From: Luscinia megarhynchos
Taxonomy: Eukaryota; Chordata; Aves; Passeriformes; Turdidae
DNA: 64,000 bases
NCBI GenBank assembly: GCA_034336665.1
Contig: CM067568.1
Location: 37,490,770-37,554,769 of the forward strand
Reading direction: 5' to 3'
The translations under genes were made by a program, and so were the position numbers. The notes under the pieces are model-generated. The model made no database searches and was not told where the DNA came from. It was given only the letters and a program-made list of their open reading frames with translations. This document shows, piece after piece, positions 25,936 through 39,828 of this stretch (position 1 is its first letter; each line of letters starts with the position of its first letter).

Positions 25936-28900
25936 GTTTACTTTTGGGGAAGAAAATTATTTTGTTTACTCAAGTGCCCTTTTAGTAAATGTCTGATTAC
26001 TGGTCAACTTTTTCTTCATGGTAGTAGTGCCCATTAAAATGGCATCACTGCGTTTCATGTGTTTCATGAAAAAAGTTATATTTGTATTTTTTGCACTTCA
26101 TTAATATCTGTTCTTCTTTCTAAAACAAAATACTTTTCAGTGAGTTGACCAATCTAAAAAACTATTAAGGGCTTTGTTTTGCAGTATGCTGTAATGGTGT
26201 AATGCATTGGATGACAGTTAACTGGGATGGAAGGATTTATAAAGGGTTATAAGTAGCAAAAATATACATTAAAGGAAGATAACAGTACCACATGCAACAA
26301 TGCAAGCAATTCCTTCCCCTGTTGCTTTACATTCAGGAGATAAAAATCAGCATGTGGTCCTTGACTCTCAAAGTCTTACCCATCTACTACGTGACTTGAA
26401 AGAATCTGGGTTCTTTTTTCTGCTCAGATCACTCATTGCCTGCAATTTCCTATTTTGAGAGAACAGTAATTGTCTTCATTCTCTTCACCATAAAGAAAGT
26501 CTCCTTGCTTTTCTCATCTCATGGAAGAGTTTTTCTCTGTTGTTTTTTTGGCTTGAGTTTAGGTTTTTTACTCACCATTTTTTAAACAGAATTTTAACTC
26601 AATAGGAATAAGTTGTAGGGAGGAACAGTCCAAGTAAGGAATGTATCTCCTGAGAAAAGATCTTAGACTGGATGAAGCTCCTTATGTATTTATGCCAGGC
26701 AAGAAATTCCATCTGACTCTTCCAATACTGAAAACTTTGATTATTTTAATGTGAGTAACCAAAGCTAGCCCAAATGAAATTAATTTCTAGTAGATTTAAA
26801 GTCAGGTTTTTAATCTTTAGTGATATCAATAATGTTAATTGAATTTATGATCTATTGAGAAGTCCTCTGATAAAAGTGCCCCCTCTACAAACACTGTAAT
26901 TTTTCACACTTTTTCTCCTACTTTAACCTTGAAATCCCCATCTGTCTGGTGCTTAAAATATTTTGTGTCTGTCAAGTATGTATTGCAAAAAAATCTTAAT
27001 GTATTATTGGTGGTATTTTACTTTCTTTGTCTATTTTTTTCCTTTTATAATAATATTGCTGGGCTGTTTCCCAGCACACCTACTGGGAAACATCCAACAG
27101 CCCTTCCAAAAGTTTATGTTCTTTCTTCTTTGCACAGGACATTTGAAAAGTGAGCAGCTTGTAACAGGAAAGCTTTCAGCAGAAGAGAAGGATCTCTTGA
27201 TAGTTTTATTTTAATTTTTTCAGCTTTTGATTCTTTGTTGAAGTGGACTTTCAGGCATACTTGGACCGTAAAACTTCTTTGTTTGTCAGAAGAATATCAT
27301 TGTCAGGCATTTTAATACACATTTTAAGTTAATTGATTTTAAGCTGCCTGTTTAAGGAGTGGTATTTTCCAGGTAATCAGCTTGAAAATTAATGAAGACA
27401 ATTATTTTAGATAGTAATGGCTCAAGTGTCACCACTAGCAAAGCCATCTTTAGGCATATTAGCAAAAAGCATGAGTAATGTTAAGTAGCTACTGCAGCTG
27501 AAAAAATAAATTAATAAAATAATAAATGCTCACAAAAAGAAGATGCAAATATTTGGTATTAAGCTACAGTACTATGATATTGCTAGCCATTTATACTAGC
27601 ACTGTTTTAAATTAATTGTTATTAATAAAACTATTCATCATGTGTTTTCAAATATGTGATACTTTTGCAGCTGTTACTGTTGAATCTGGAAAATAGGTCC
27701 TTGGAAGTGAAGCTACATTTCAACCTGTGTTTCTCACTTGATGATTCCTTGGGAATTCATACCATACTTGAATTATTAGTAGTCTTTTGTTAACATTGCA
27801 ATAGCAGTAGTTATTACAGTGCTAACAGCAAGAACAATAGGAGAGGGATTCTACAATAGACCACAAAGGGACTAGATATAATTCAGGGGATGTATATGCT
27901 TAGCATAACAAATGCAAATTATTGGAAGTTATATCTGGGTTTGCCTCAGGCATTCATAACATCTGTAAGTTAATTTTTTTTTCTTTTTGTGGAAGTGGCA
28001 TCAAATATGGAGGGGAGAATTGAAAGCAGGTTGAGAAGAAGCAGAAATAGAGTAAAACATTACCCTGCTATGGCAATCCTCTGGAAAATGCATTTGTAAA
28101 GTTCAGAAGTCACTGGGCAATGGAGGTTGAATGTTTCATGACACATGGTGTTGCTTTGTTCCTGATTGCTGTTGTGTGGTGCTGGAGACAGCAATGTCAT
28201 TTGAGTGACCACCAAAGCTGGTTCCATGTGATAGAGAACTACCTACATGATAACAAGTGTTTGGACTGACTGTGTTAGTGAAGCTGTATCTATTACTTTT
28301 TGCTGTGATTTTCTTCACAATAGCCTGGCATTTGGTAATTGGGCACAGCAAGCATAAGTAGTGTCTAGCTTTTGGGGGTCAACTCACAGGATTTCTGATT
28401 TTTCTGAGTAAGGAACAATGTGAAAGCCTTCACAGCTCAAATACACATTACTTTGATTTCAAGTGAGGAATAAAGTACATTTCTAGAGAATGGACATTCG
28501 ATAAACTGTACCTTTCCTATGACCAGGTAAATGCAGATTAATTCCAACTAGTGTATTAAATTTGGTTTTATAATGCTTTTTCTGGTAGCTATACTACTGA
28601 GCTGCATCTAACTGGACTGCAGTTGCATCATACTCAGTGATTAGCTAGTTGTGATTCTTCTGTTTGAATTTTAGTTGAATAATTTTTTTATTCTTCAAAA
28701 AATGAAGAGCACTATTTATGTCTTGGAAAGGCCATTAAAATGTTTTTTCTATCTGTAATGTGCAAAAAACCTCTGCGTATTTTTTGAGATTGCCAACATG
28801 AGCATTGCTTCTTACTAGGAAGCAGATTGAGGCACTTCTATCCTGTATTGAGCTGTGCAAGTGTATGTAATCTCAGATCTTTCACTAGATTGCTGAGCAA

Positions 28901-29899
28901 ATATGCAAACTACTTTTTGTATGTGAGAAAACAAATGAAATGGTATAAACTCAAATATTTGATACTACTTTTAGTATGTATTTTCAAGTGAATAATAAAC
29001 AAACAACTAAAGCATGGCTAAACATTGACATCCATCTTCTCTTGTATCAACCCCCTTAAAAAAACAAACTCAACAGTTTGGTTGTATTTGCTAAGATATG
29101 TTTGTTAGTGAACAGATATTGTGTGATACTGAGGATCTTCAGTGTGTTTTATGATTGATCCTCTGACAGAAATAAAACACCATTTTCTTGGCTGTGATGT
29201 TCTGTTTTGTCTTAACCCATTCAAGGAAAAAAATCATTTGTCCAGTTGATCGTAATACAGTTTTACCTTTCTTGACAAATCTTTCTTGCTTGAGTAATCC
29301 AGTTAGTGGCAGATATTTAGTAGGGATTTCATGTGACATAGTTACATTTTGTGATCCTCATAAACTACTCTAAAGTAGAGGTTTCCAGCAGGAGGCAATA
29401 CAGTACAATGTCTCAGCCACCTATTAGCAACATCACACCTTATGGACAGGAATGTTAATATCATTACAGGGTTGGCAGCTGATGACTTGAGTAAGTCATT
29501 ACAATTACTTTTCTTCTGGTTTAGACAAGAAAGGGGACCTTTTAATTGGTACAGCTTGAAGGAAGTGATTTTTTAAAGCTCATTAAGAGATTAGGAGATT
29601 GTGTGTTTGATATGTTTCCAGTCCTAACTAATTCTGTAAATATGGGAGTTTTTAAAGTGGTAACAACTGGTTCTATACAGAGTTTTAAATATTAAAGGTA
29701 TATATAATTTGCTGTTAAGGAATAGCAGTGTTTTCATGGCTGGCAAAGTACCATCTGTAGTACACTGATCTTGAAGCAATAACATAACTGGCAAGCAAAC
29801 CTGGTTTTACAGCTTTGAATAGTTTGACCACATCCTGCTGTGCAGGAACATGCTTATGACTGTTCATGTAAAAAATTGGCAGGCACCCAGTTGCTCATC

Positions 29900-30200
29900 T
29901 GAGGCAAGTTAAAGGATCCTTCTCCATTTTGAGGCGCTGTTCGGCAGCAGGCGGCACTTTATCGTCATTGAAAACAATGACGAGATGCACTATGCTTGAC
30001 TTCCCACCATCATCGGTTTCGACTAATGACTAATAACTGATAAATGTCTGTGCTTACAGCTAGTCAGATTCATGCTGCCTTTTTTTGTTTGTTTGTTTTT
30101 GTTCTGCTAAAGCAATTTTCCTCCGTTCACGCCAAGTAGTGAGTAGCGCTCTGTGTTGCTTGTGATTCACAAGAGGTGTTAAGGCATTCTCAGCCCAGGA
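29900..30200. promoter_or_regulatory. Candidate conserved non-coding element with SOX-like palindrome
   Basis: This block stands out from the AT-rich, CpG-poor intron. It keeps many CpGs, as in 'gttcggcagcaggcggc', 'cgtcattg', 'caatgacga', 'catcggtttcgac', 'ctccgttcacgcc' and 'gagtagcgct'. It contains a perfect 9-bp palindrome (29962-29983). It has homeobox- and SOX-like short motifs such as AACAATG and clustered TAATGA/TAATAA-type words, with no repeat signature and no long ORF. This pattern is typical of developmental enhancers, but conservation was not tested. Confidence 0.4.
29962..29983. repeat. Perfect 9-bp palindrome with AAAA spacer
   Basis: TCGTCATTG, then AAAA, then CAATGACGA. The inner part is two facing SOX-like half-sites (CATTG and CAATG); the outer arms retain CpG. 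Confidence 0.9.
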
Positions 30201-33200
30201 GTGAACAGGTCGTACTGAGGCAGTAAGAGTTGTATGAAATGTTAAAACAAGAAATGTAGATGAAAAAAAATATTTACAGATCTTGGATCCTTAATTGGGG
30301 GATACTCAGGTGACAGATTACAATGCCTCATGAGTCTTGGGACAGAGGTGATCCTTTTGCGAGCCAAAACACAGTTTGGGACATTATTTTTTGTACTTTT
30401 AATTAGAAGTTTGGTTTTATATCCTGTGTTTTGGCACCCTTTGGCACTTCCTGATTAAGGGTGCTAATCCTGGCTGGCAGGAACATATCTGATGATATCC
30501 TTCTACCTGCTCTCTCAAAGTGCTTACCCCACTTTTCCCTTTGCCACTGATATTTGGGATCAGGAGAAGAAGAGGTAGGATGCTGTATTCACAGTTATTT
30601 ATGAATCAGACAGCTGCTGTTGGGTACTGATGATTTTGGTCATGAACTTATTTCAGGAAGAAAGTGACAGTAAGGGAAATTTTTATTATACTTTTAGGAT
30701 CCTTTGAGAACCATGCTTTTTCACTAATGGCTGGTTTCCTTTGGGAAGGCAAGAGCAAATTGCTGTTTTTCTCATTTGCATCCTTTTCTCTGAGAGGTAG
30801 CTGATGAATGGGCATGGGGAAATTCCTTGCCAGCATGATGGTTAAACAGAGGGCACATGTCTGCAGGATACCCCTTTTTGCACTGTGAATTTAGTCCAAG
30901 TCCTGAGAGAAAACAGTAGGGATATAGAGTAAGATATAGAGTAGATTTAAAAAGAAAAATAGTTTGAGATTTAATGTTAACAATTACACAGTGACTGCAG
31001 GGAGTAAAGAAAGAGAGGTTGATGAAGTAGTTGTCAGTTTTATTTGGATTCACATTGGTGACCTCAGGTAAAGCTCACAGATCTCTCTTCTTTGGAGGTA
31101 ATGCTGAGTAAAAGGGATCCTGAAGGAATATCACAAAAAGCCTAGTTATATGAGCAGTGGTTGTGATTAGCAATATTAGTTTTAGTCTGTTTAATTGCAT
31201 TGCACTGCAACAGTGCTTTAAAATATCACATCTCATTTCCTCTGTACCTAAGTAAAGATAATAATTTGAAAGTTTGACTAAATTCATGTTTTGGGAAGTC
31301 CATGTTACACTGAACATGGTTAAATCTATGTTTTCTTTGCTCCTTCTCAGAATAAATCAAGTGAATCTCACCAAGCACCAAATTGAGCCAGTAATTGCTG
31401 TATTTGGGACATGTGGCATAAAACTATTGTGAATGATGCTAAAGAGCATCAGGAATCTTTTGCTTCTCAGAAAAGGGCAGGTTCTTCACTATTTGGCTAT
31501 TTATTTTTTCTGAAAACAAGCCTAGTTTGAAAATATATAATAATTCTTTACTTCCCACGTTGATTAGGTGTGCTCTGACTCTCTACCCTGGGTATATTTG
31601 TGCTGGCCTTAACATGAATATTTTCCAGGAGAAAATTCCATTAAATATTTGGCTACATTTAGGAGATCATGAAATGTTTTTTGCTTCTGAAATAGGAACT
31701 TTAGTCCTCTGGAGACTTAACCAGAGAGAAAATTGGCCAAACTTGGTTTCTTACATGGTTTTCTGATTTGTGTAGAATATCCCCCCAAAAGATAACACCA
31801 GTTTAATCTTTTGCCATAGTGCCCTGTTTAATTTAATCAGGGTTTGTAATTCACAGTTTTCAAAGCATTAAGAGATCTGAGGAGTGATGAGATGTTCAAA
31901 CAGGATAGTAGGAGAAGGGTTCAGGACACTACAAATCTGTATTTGGGGTGTCAGTTTGTCTCTCACACGGATGTAGCAGAGATTGTGATTTCTTTGCAGG
32001 CAGGTATCTGTTAATAGAGCATGAAACTCTTTGGTTTCACTGGAGTTGGAACTTCATTAGTGAAAGTATTTTGCAATTTATTCCTTACTTTAGACTTCAG
32101 TGAGGCTTTGGTTCCATGAGGTCTTGCATTTTTTGAGTTAATGCTCTTTGCAGCTTCAAGTGCAGGTCAGATGGTAAGTCATCAGTGGAAGGAGAGGAGA
32201 ATCTGAAGGAAATTACCCTGAGGAGCTGTTATGCTGAACTTTTGTATTTAGTCCATGAATGCTAAGTGTGAGTAAATATGTAAATGTTAATGAAGTGTTT
32301 CCTTGAAGAGAGGGATTACGAGTTTTCTTTTTGAGCTTTAGAAGCAAAATTTTAATTGATACTGCATTTCTTCTTTTTGCTGCCGTAAGGTTTTGACTGA
32401 ATGATGCCTGGAGACACACCATTGTTTGCATTGTTAAATCACCTGTTGTTCCTCTGCAAACAGTGTGTTGTGCAGAATTCAGAAAATACATGTCTGCATA
32501 GTATTTGAGGGCATGATCAAGCTTGATATCTTTAATTGTAAACTTTAATGAATTTCCAGTTGAACATTCACCCTCTCTTCTGCACCTAGAAACTCCTCAC
32601 CCCTTTGAAAATGACAGTAGATTTGCATGCAAGCTTGTTCCATTAATTGCTATTTGACTCATCTATCATGGGCTAAGCTTTATATTCACACAGCTTAGAC
32701 TTTCAAGCCAATTTCTGGAATTAATTTAAATATTTAATGTCAAAACCCTGGGACGAAAGAGAGGAAAAATATTTCGTATGCTTACCAATCACCTGTTTCA
32801 GTAGCAGCAACAGGAGAGGAAACTTCCACTGTGATAAAAGCACAATTCAAGCAGTATTCCCTCTGAAGAGTATCACTGTGCATGCAATAAGGTTTATAGG
32901 TACCGAAACTCTGCATGCAATGAAGTCTGTAGGTATCAAAACTCTTGTAGAGGTACCTTAAGTAAGTTTTCCATGATACTTAAGACTTAACAGTTTCAAT
33001 TTAGATACTGAATGTTGAATCAGATTTCACTTTGGTTACTTGTTGGATAAAATGTTGGATTGGGGGGGAGGGTGGGGAAACCAACAAACCTATGTGGTTT
33101 GTATGAAAATCTGGTTTCCCTAGTCGACTTTGTAAGGAAACTTCATGCAAAATTACTGTGTTATTTTGGATACGCAGATGAGTTTGCATAAGAATTCTTT

Positions 33201-33456
33201 TGATAATTAACAAAGAAGATTTTTGTGTTTCATTTTTATCATTAATCTGGAATCTAAAAAGGCTAATATGCCTGGCCTGTACATTCACTTGCTTCTCCTG
33301 CCTTGACCCTTTGTCAGGCTCATGTGTTGCCATTTTGTGTTTTATTATGCCTGTGTTAGCAAGTAATGTGAACAAATAGTGGTGGATCTGGAGTATGAAA
33401 TAATTCTCAGCATCTGACATCCACATTAACCCTTTTCCAAACTGGAGAGGAGGGCA

Positions 33457-33511
33457 TTTGGTTTGGTTTGGTTTGGTTTGGTTTGGTTTGGTTTGGTTTG
33501 GTTTGGTTTGG
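33457..33511. repeat. (TTTGG)n microsatellite, 11 copies
   Basis: Eleven uninterrupted TTTGG pentamers, flanked by ggca on the left and ggtgtttt on the right. Confidence 0.97.
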
Positions 33512-34609
33512 GGTGTTTTCTTTGTCTGGGTTGATTTTGGTCATTAGCTGTAGTCAGGTCCTATAGACTGAATACCATTTGTGTCTGAATGTACTAGGTG
33601 AATTCCTGGAGTGCGACTTTGAGTTTGTTTAAATCAAAAAGGAATCCAGTTTGTTTTCTTAGGTAGCACACCATGGTGCAGAACAAAGCTTAATAAGTAG
33701 AGAAAGTGCTAAGTAGCATGCAAATTGTGTATTACATGAAATTAAGGATAAAAATGAGATTATTTTAAGAAAGAGAATGAGATTTATTAAAATAAATAGG
33801 GTAGTAAAAGCTATCAATGTTCTTGGAGAAATTATTCTACTATGTTTGTATTCAGACCTTTTCCTTTGAAAATTATTAGATGAGTTTATATGCAGACCTT
33901 TCTTGTGCTGATTTTTGTCTGTCAAGCTACAAATGAACTTGGTTTCTTCAAGGAGAAATAGGTTTCAAACTAGTAGGATAAAATGCAAATATAATGACAC
34001 ACAAAATGGAAAGTTTGGATTTAATTGTGTAATGGAGATATCTTCCAAGAATAGCAGGCAAACTATATTGCTGATCGTGCCACTTCTACAACATCAGTAA
34101 TTAAGAGTGTTGTGGGACATGGAGCTAAGAAGAATGAATAGAGCTACTTTTTGTTGACTTAATTTATTTTTATTTCCAGTGTCCCTGAGGTGAAATATTG
34201 ACCTCTTCCAGCATTGCAATACCCTCCATAGTCATCCTTATGATTCAGCATGTGTGCTAAGCTGTGAAGAGAGGAGATGAGTAAGGCAGCTAAGGTCTAG
34301 CAGTAACAGAGAATGTAAAGAAAAATTACTGTGATGTTGATAAGCTGATTATTCATTTTCAATGAATTGTAGATTATTGTGACTGAAATTTGAGAGTTAA
34401 CATGTTTTTCTTAGTTCCATTTCTTTCTAAACTTTTAACTGGTTTTAAGTGATCAAGTAACAATTACCAAAATGGCAGTTTTCTCTCTTGGTTGGTCTGA
34501 ATATTAAGACTTTTTTTTTGGTTGTGAAGCTGTTAATCAATTTTTCCAAGTCCTTAGGCTTGATGAAATTACTTTACATATTCTGGTTTAAAGTGTGTTG
34601 TGCCCCTAC

Positions 34610-34632
34610 AAAAAAAAAAAAAAAAAAAAAAA
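34610..34632. repeat. Poly-A run, 23 A
   Basis: An uninterrupted A homopolymer after tgcccctac. I see no recognisable retroposed body upstream of it, so it is listed as simple repeat only. Confidence 0.9.
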
Positions 34633-37600
34633 GGAACAAGAAAATCTATCAATATTCTCTTTATGAAAGAGAGATTTCACAGTAGCATTAACTTATCTTT
34701 GCCTGGTTCACCAAGTATGCCTACATTTGTTTGTTGTATGGCTTTACTGTTTCGTGCTTCAGATTGTGAGTATCTAGGATTTAGCCTCTTTTCCATGTTC
34801 TGTTTATTCACTGTTAATTATTTTTCAAGCTGAGTTGCTTGAGAACAAGAAAAATTTAGCTTCCATTACCCTCTATTGCAAATGAAGGACAGACTTTCCA
34901 ATTGCATGTTGTCTGCATGTGGTTGTAAGATGCTCTTGTAAGGGAACTTTTTGATGCTTTCTGATGTTAATGCTTTGTTGTCATTCTTTTCAGTCATGTT
35001 TTTGATCTGTTGTTGAATATGAAGCACAAAATATCATTTTGGTTTATAGTTTACTTTTCTATTGAAAATACTTCTTTAATTACACAATTCAAATACATAG
35101 AAATACTTAAGGGCCCTTAGGAAGCTATGACTGTAAAAAGTATACTTATAGCTATATAAAAAGAAAAATTATTGCAGATGAACAACAGTATTAAATCACA
35201 AAAGTATGTCAACTTTTTGCAGTTCAGAAGTTGTGATCAGAAATACAGAATACAAGTGGCTAACGACACAGTTTTTAATTGGTGTAAAATACTGATGCAG
35301 TAATGCTTATGAATGTACATGTTCTATTGTTAATAACATAAAATAGATAACTATCTTTTGAGGCAGTAATTTTAACATTACCTATTATTTATTAATTACT
35401 AGCTATAAATATGTAAATCTAAGTATATATATATAAAACCAAAGTTGTGTGACAGTTATTGGTCATCTTTCAGTTATGCTGGTACTTATTTCTTAATTAG
35501 CTGTATCACCTTTCTCTGCTATCTGCAGAAGTATTACCAAAGATTAGAGAATCCCTAAAAAACAGAGTAAAGCTCTCTATTGAAAGAATAGCTATGAACA
35601 CTTCGGTCCTAGTTGTCTCTTGAGATGACTTTTCACAATAGGTAAGAATTCTTTCAAGTCTTGTAATCATGATGAGACATTTCTTGTTTCAGAGATGGTA
35701 TTACAGATCCAGCAACATTAGGAAACAATAGTTTTCACTATTTTTTTCCTGAAAGTGCTGTGCTGTCTTGTATTCAGTATAGGAGTGAACACTAGGCCTC
35801 TCTGTGAGTTTAATTCCTTCATCTTTAGGACAAAGTTTTTCTTTCTTGGACTACAAGCATTTTTTCAGCCTCATTGCCTGGGGTCCTGTTTGCAATCAAA
35901 ATGTTAGGACTTCAACTGAGTCTTAGTCTGGAAAGCAAGTCTTGAAAGACTCACTGTGAAAAGGAGAGCATCCAGTGCCAGCCTTCAAGAAGAAACAGCA
36001 AAATTATTAATACCTTATGTTATTTTGTTCCATCAGCTGGCCTTCTGTAGCCAGCAGCTGTGTCCCTCCATAGATGTTCTCCTCATGTCGTGTACAGTGT
36101 CTTCTCTGGTATCTAGACTCTTCTCAGCAGTAGTCATGCATTTTACCAGTTTTGTTTGTTTTGGCAGGCAGGCCTATCACTTTGCTTTCAGATGTTCTCA
36201 TTAAATTCTTCTATCATTGTGTTTTTCTTAGTTTGTTATCCCCTTAGGGTGTCCTATGCTCTATACATGAAGAATGGAATTGCTGGGATGAGATCAGTGT
36301 TGGTAATTGCACAGGTCAAAGGCAGCTGATTTTAGGTTTAAACATTTCTGCTTTTCAATAAGGTATCTGAAAGCTTTTAGGAGACACTTATTCAAAGCTG
36401 TATGATCAGCCCACCTGAGAAGGTGCATCTATTTGGCTATCTAGTTACATTGATCTCTGTAAATTACCTTAGTGAAGCTAAAGCTAAATTTTGTTACAGA
36501 GATAGAACAGTCAGATTTAATTGCTATTTAATATTTGCAAAGTCTTATTCATGTACCAAAATCATACAGGCATTTCTCTGTGTTACCAAAGCTGAGCAAT
36601 ATGTAATTCATAAATGTGTGGTTTAGTTTTACTTTTTGCAGAGCTCTGCTTTACTTTCTTGAATCTTTCTTTGTGGGATGCCTTTGTATTCTATGGGTAA
36701 TTTATTTACAGTTTATGCAAAGCTGATTAATTTCTTGATTATTAAAAATTATTTCCATTCCACTTTTCAGTGCATATAAATTAACTGTAGAAGTTATCTG
36801 GAATACAATTTATGTATTTTCTTTACTTAACTGTATTTGCTGTTACTTTCTCTGTATTGGTGGGACAGAAACTGTTTTCACAATAACATTTGAAAATTTG
36901 TAATTAGTTGCTTCATTTTCACACTTGTACTTAGTTAAAACATTGTCATTAATATTACTTTCATTGTTATGTCCTTCAGTATTGAAATTTCCTAAAACTC
37001 TGTGGGAAAAGAGCAAATCCTACAGATTGGGATAATTTATTGAAAAAGTGTTTCTTGTCCCTGACTTATCTGCAGAGGTTTGTGTTTTCACCTACCTAGT
37101 TGGTGTTTTAGTTTGTAATAATCTCTAGTTTAAAGTAGTTTTTATTGCATGTTAAACAAGTTTTGTGTGGACATATTATACACCAGAAAATATTCAAGAA
37201 CTGCTATTTAAGCAACTGATAACTCAATTGAGAGTACCAAATTTATGAGGACAGACAGACAGTATGTACTACAAGATACACCTGCAATACCATGATTACA
37301 ATATCAGAATAAAAATATTTTTAAACTCTGCCATCTATACAGTGATCCATGATACTGTTTTCTTGAAAAATGTGATGATATTTAAAGATAGACCAGAAGT
37401 ATTCCTGTCCTTTTGTGCAATAAATGCCAACTTAATGTTTCAGCAATAGCCTTGTTTGCATATGGATTTTACAAAAGTCCATTGAAGATTATTTGGAAAT
37501 CAGCTCATTAGAATGACAGATTGCTTACCAAATTTTGTTTTCTTGTCAACTAATACTGGCTACATTCAATTAAACAAGGTTGTACTTTTTAAAAACATAA

Positions 37601-37737
37601 TCTTAGTCTGCAGCTGTCTTGCTTATATCTGCAAATCAGATTCCTAATTTCTAGATCTAGTTGGAAGATTAGGCTGTGAATGTTTCTAAAATTTCTCCTT
37701 TTCATACAATTTTTGCATTTTCACTACCTCTGTTCTA

Positions 37738-37916
37738 CTATCTATATCTAATCTAATCTATATCTATCTATATCTATATCTATATATCTGTATCTATATC
37801 TATATCTATATCTATATCTATATCTATATCTATATCTATATCTATATCTATATCTATATCTATATCTATATCTATATCTATATCTATATCTATATCTATA
37901 TCTATATCTATACAAC
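37738..37916. repeat. (CTATAT)n hexanucleotide array
   Basis: The array starts with mixed TCTA and TCTAA units and then becomes a nearly perfect CTATAT hexamer run from about 37785 to 37912 (about 20 copies). A 16-bp palindrome, CAACTATATATAGTTG (37913-37928), follows immediately. Confidence 0.97.
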
Positions 37917-39744
37917 TATATATAGTTGTTAAACTACCAACACTGCAGATTATTAAGTGGGGGTGAGGGAAAGACTTTAAACAAATGCAATTGTCAGCTT
38001 TCTGTCATGGTGTGTTGTCAGATATTTGACAAGCTGTCTCCTGGCCACAGGCCATCTGGTTGTAATGGGGCTGACTGCTCTTCTGAGGAGCCAGCAGAAC
38101 ATGTGGCCACATGCAGCAATAGCTTGGTGTCATTTGGTCATGTCTATAAAGCAGAGGTTTGGGGTGTAGTAATCCCAGTTCTGGCATGATCCTGTTGGTT
38201 GATTAAGGTTCTTAAACGTTCTGTGCTAATTTGTCATCCCACAAAACAAGAAACTACTATTTACTAACTTGATTTGTGTGTTGGAAAAAGTGATTAAATG
38301 TTTGTGAAAAGTTACAACATAATTATTTATGAGTAGAATTAAAGGCGAATCATATCATAAAGAGAATATGTATGGTAAAAAGGAAAAAAAATGAAGTGGT
38401 ATTGTGAAGTGAACCTTATTTAGGCCAAGACAAGAACTGAGAATTAGAGTGTACATTTATATGTACATTCTGACATGCAGAAGAAGTGAAAAAAGATGCT
38501 GCATTTGAAGGAGGAAGAAATTAAAGAACTTGGAGAGGGAAGATTTATGTTTCCTCCCTGCAGCAATGAAAGAGGAGAAGTAAATTTCTTTTTTAAAGTT
38601 ATTTTAAAATCTAGTTTATGGCTTTCTGAAATTTGTGTTCCGTCCATTAGTAACACATAATCTTTCACCAAAGCTGCTTTGCAAATGAGTATGTGGGAGT
38701 TGCATTGATTTGGAAAATGCATGCTAAGACCATAAATAAAATAAGATAAGAATAATATTTTCATATTCAGATGCTTTGACTTGCTTCTTGGGACCTTTCT
38801 TGCAGTACTACTTAGTACTTAACTGTGGTAGAAATTATTTCAGGTAGTTCAGCAGGGCATTTGGGTCCTGGTTTTTGTGTAAGTAGTATATTAATGTATA
38901 TTCTGCTTAAATGGAAAATTTATTCCAAAACCTCTTGGATGTTGTGTAATTTTATTCTTTAAATGTTTCTAAAGATGTTGAGGTTAATTACTCTGTATTA
39001 TTTTCTATGTAGAAGTTTCTGCTCTGAAATCTCATATATCTGTATGCTGGACTTGTTGATGTCCATTGAAAGAAAACTGATCCAAGTCTAGCTATTATTA
39101 TGCTTGCTGACCTTTATTCAGTTATTTAGAATTTATCTAATCAAGACTTACTTTTGTACTTTTTGTCATTATTTTTAAAAGAGAATCTTGGCTCTAGATT
39201 GCTCTTTTGCTCTTATGATAAAATTTTAATCAGTGTTTTTCATTTGCTGAATTATTTGGGAGTATTGGTAGTTTCCTTTGCTTTTAAACATAACATTGAC
39301 AGGTGAATTATAATGTCATTGTACTGTGACAGTCCCTAGTTTTTCTAAAACTCTGCAGTGGGGCGTGAGCAGGCGTACTACTCATGTACTACTCATCTGC
39401 TTACATGCTTAGTTTATACATTATTTATTAGACTTAGAGGCATGAAATTTAAAAATTGAATTAATAATATTACTTCGATGTAAAGCAGAAGTTGCTTATT
39501 TATATATGACAGGCAATTAGGAAAAAAACACTCTTAGTTTAGTTGAATGCATTTTTGCTTACTGTCAGACCCAGTACAGCCTCATGAATAAATGTTTGAC
39601 TCCAGGTTACTAGGTTTGTGTTTTGATTAGAAACAACTCAGAGGTGACGTAAGTTTGTTAACTTATATGCAATGGACACAGGAAAATGTGAAGGTGACCC
39701 AGTTAGGAGGCTTCAGCAGCTCCTGCTGTTGTTTCCTCCTGCAG

Positions 39745-39828
39745 ATCAGGAGTCTGTCAGCAGCCCCTGTTAGCACAGGCGTGGTCATCCAGTGCACAGC
39801 CAGCACAGGAACCCTGCTTGAATGGCCT
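39745..39828 (+). CDS. Candidate in-frame cassette exon in the 20.5-kb MIPOL1 intron (hypothetical)
   Basis: A strong acceptor (tgtttcctcctgcag ending at 39744) and a consensus donor (gtgagt at 39829) bound 84 nt, which is 28 codons. The segment is open in phase 0, exactly the phase of the flanking MIPOL1 exons (25852 and 46369). It reads IRSLSAAPVSTGVV and then IQCTASTGTLLEWP. It is GC-richer than its surroundings and not coiled-coil-like. I know of no equivalent in human MIPOL1. Inclusion would place a non-helical insert between two coiled-coil exons. Confidence 0.25.

Noticed and set aside
29900..30200. CRISPR-like or RNA-gene reading of the palindromic block
   Set aside because: There is one palindrome only, with no repeat array, no tRNA-like folds and no polymerase III box pattern that I could recognise.
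34610..34632. Poly-A run as the tail of a processed pseudogene
   Set aside because: No coding-like or exon-like body and no target-site duplication is visible upstream; it is treated as a homopolymer.
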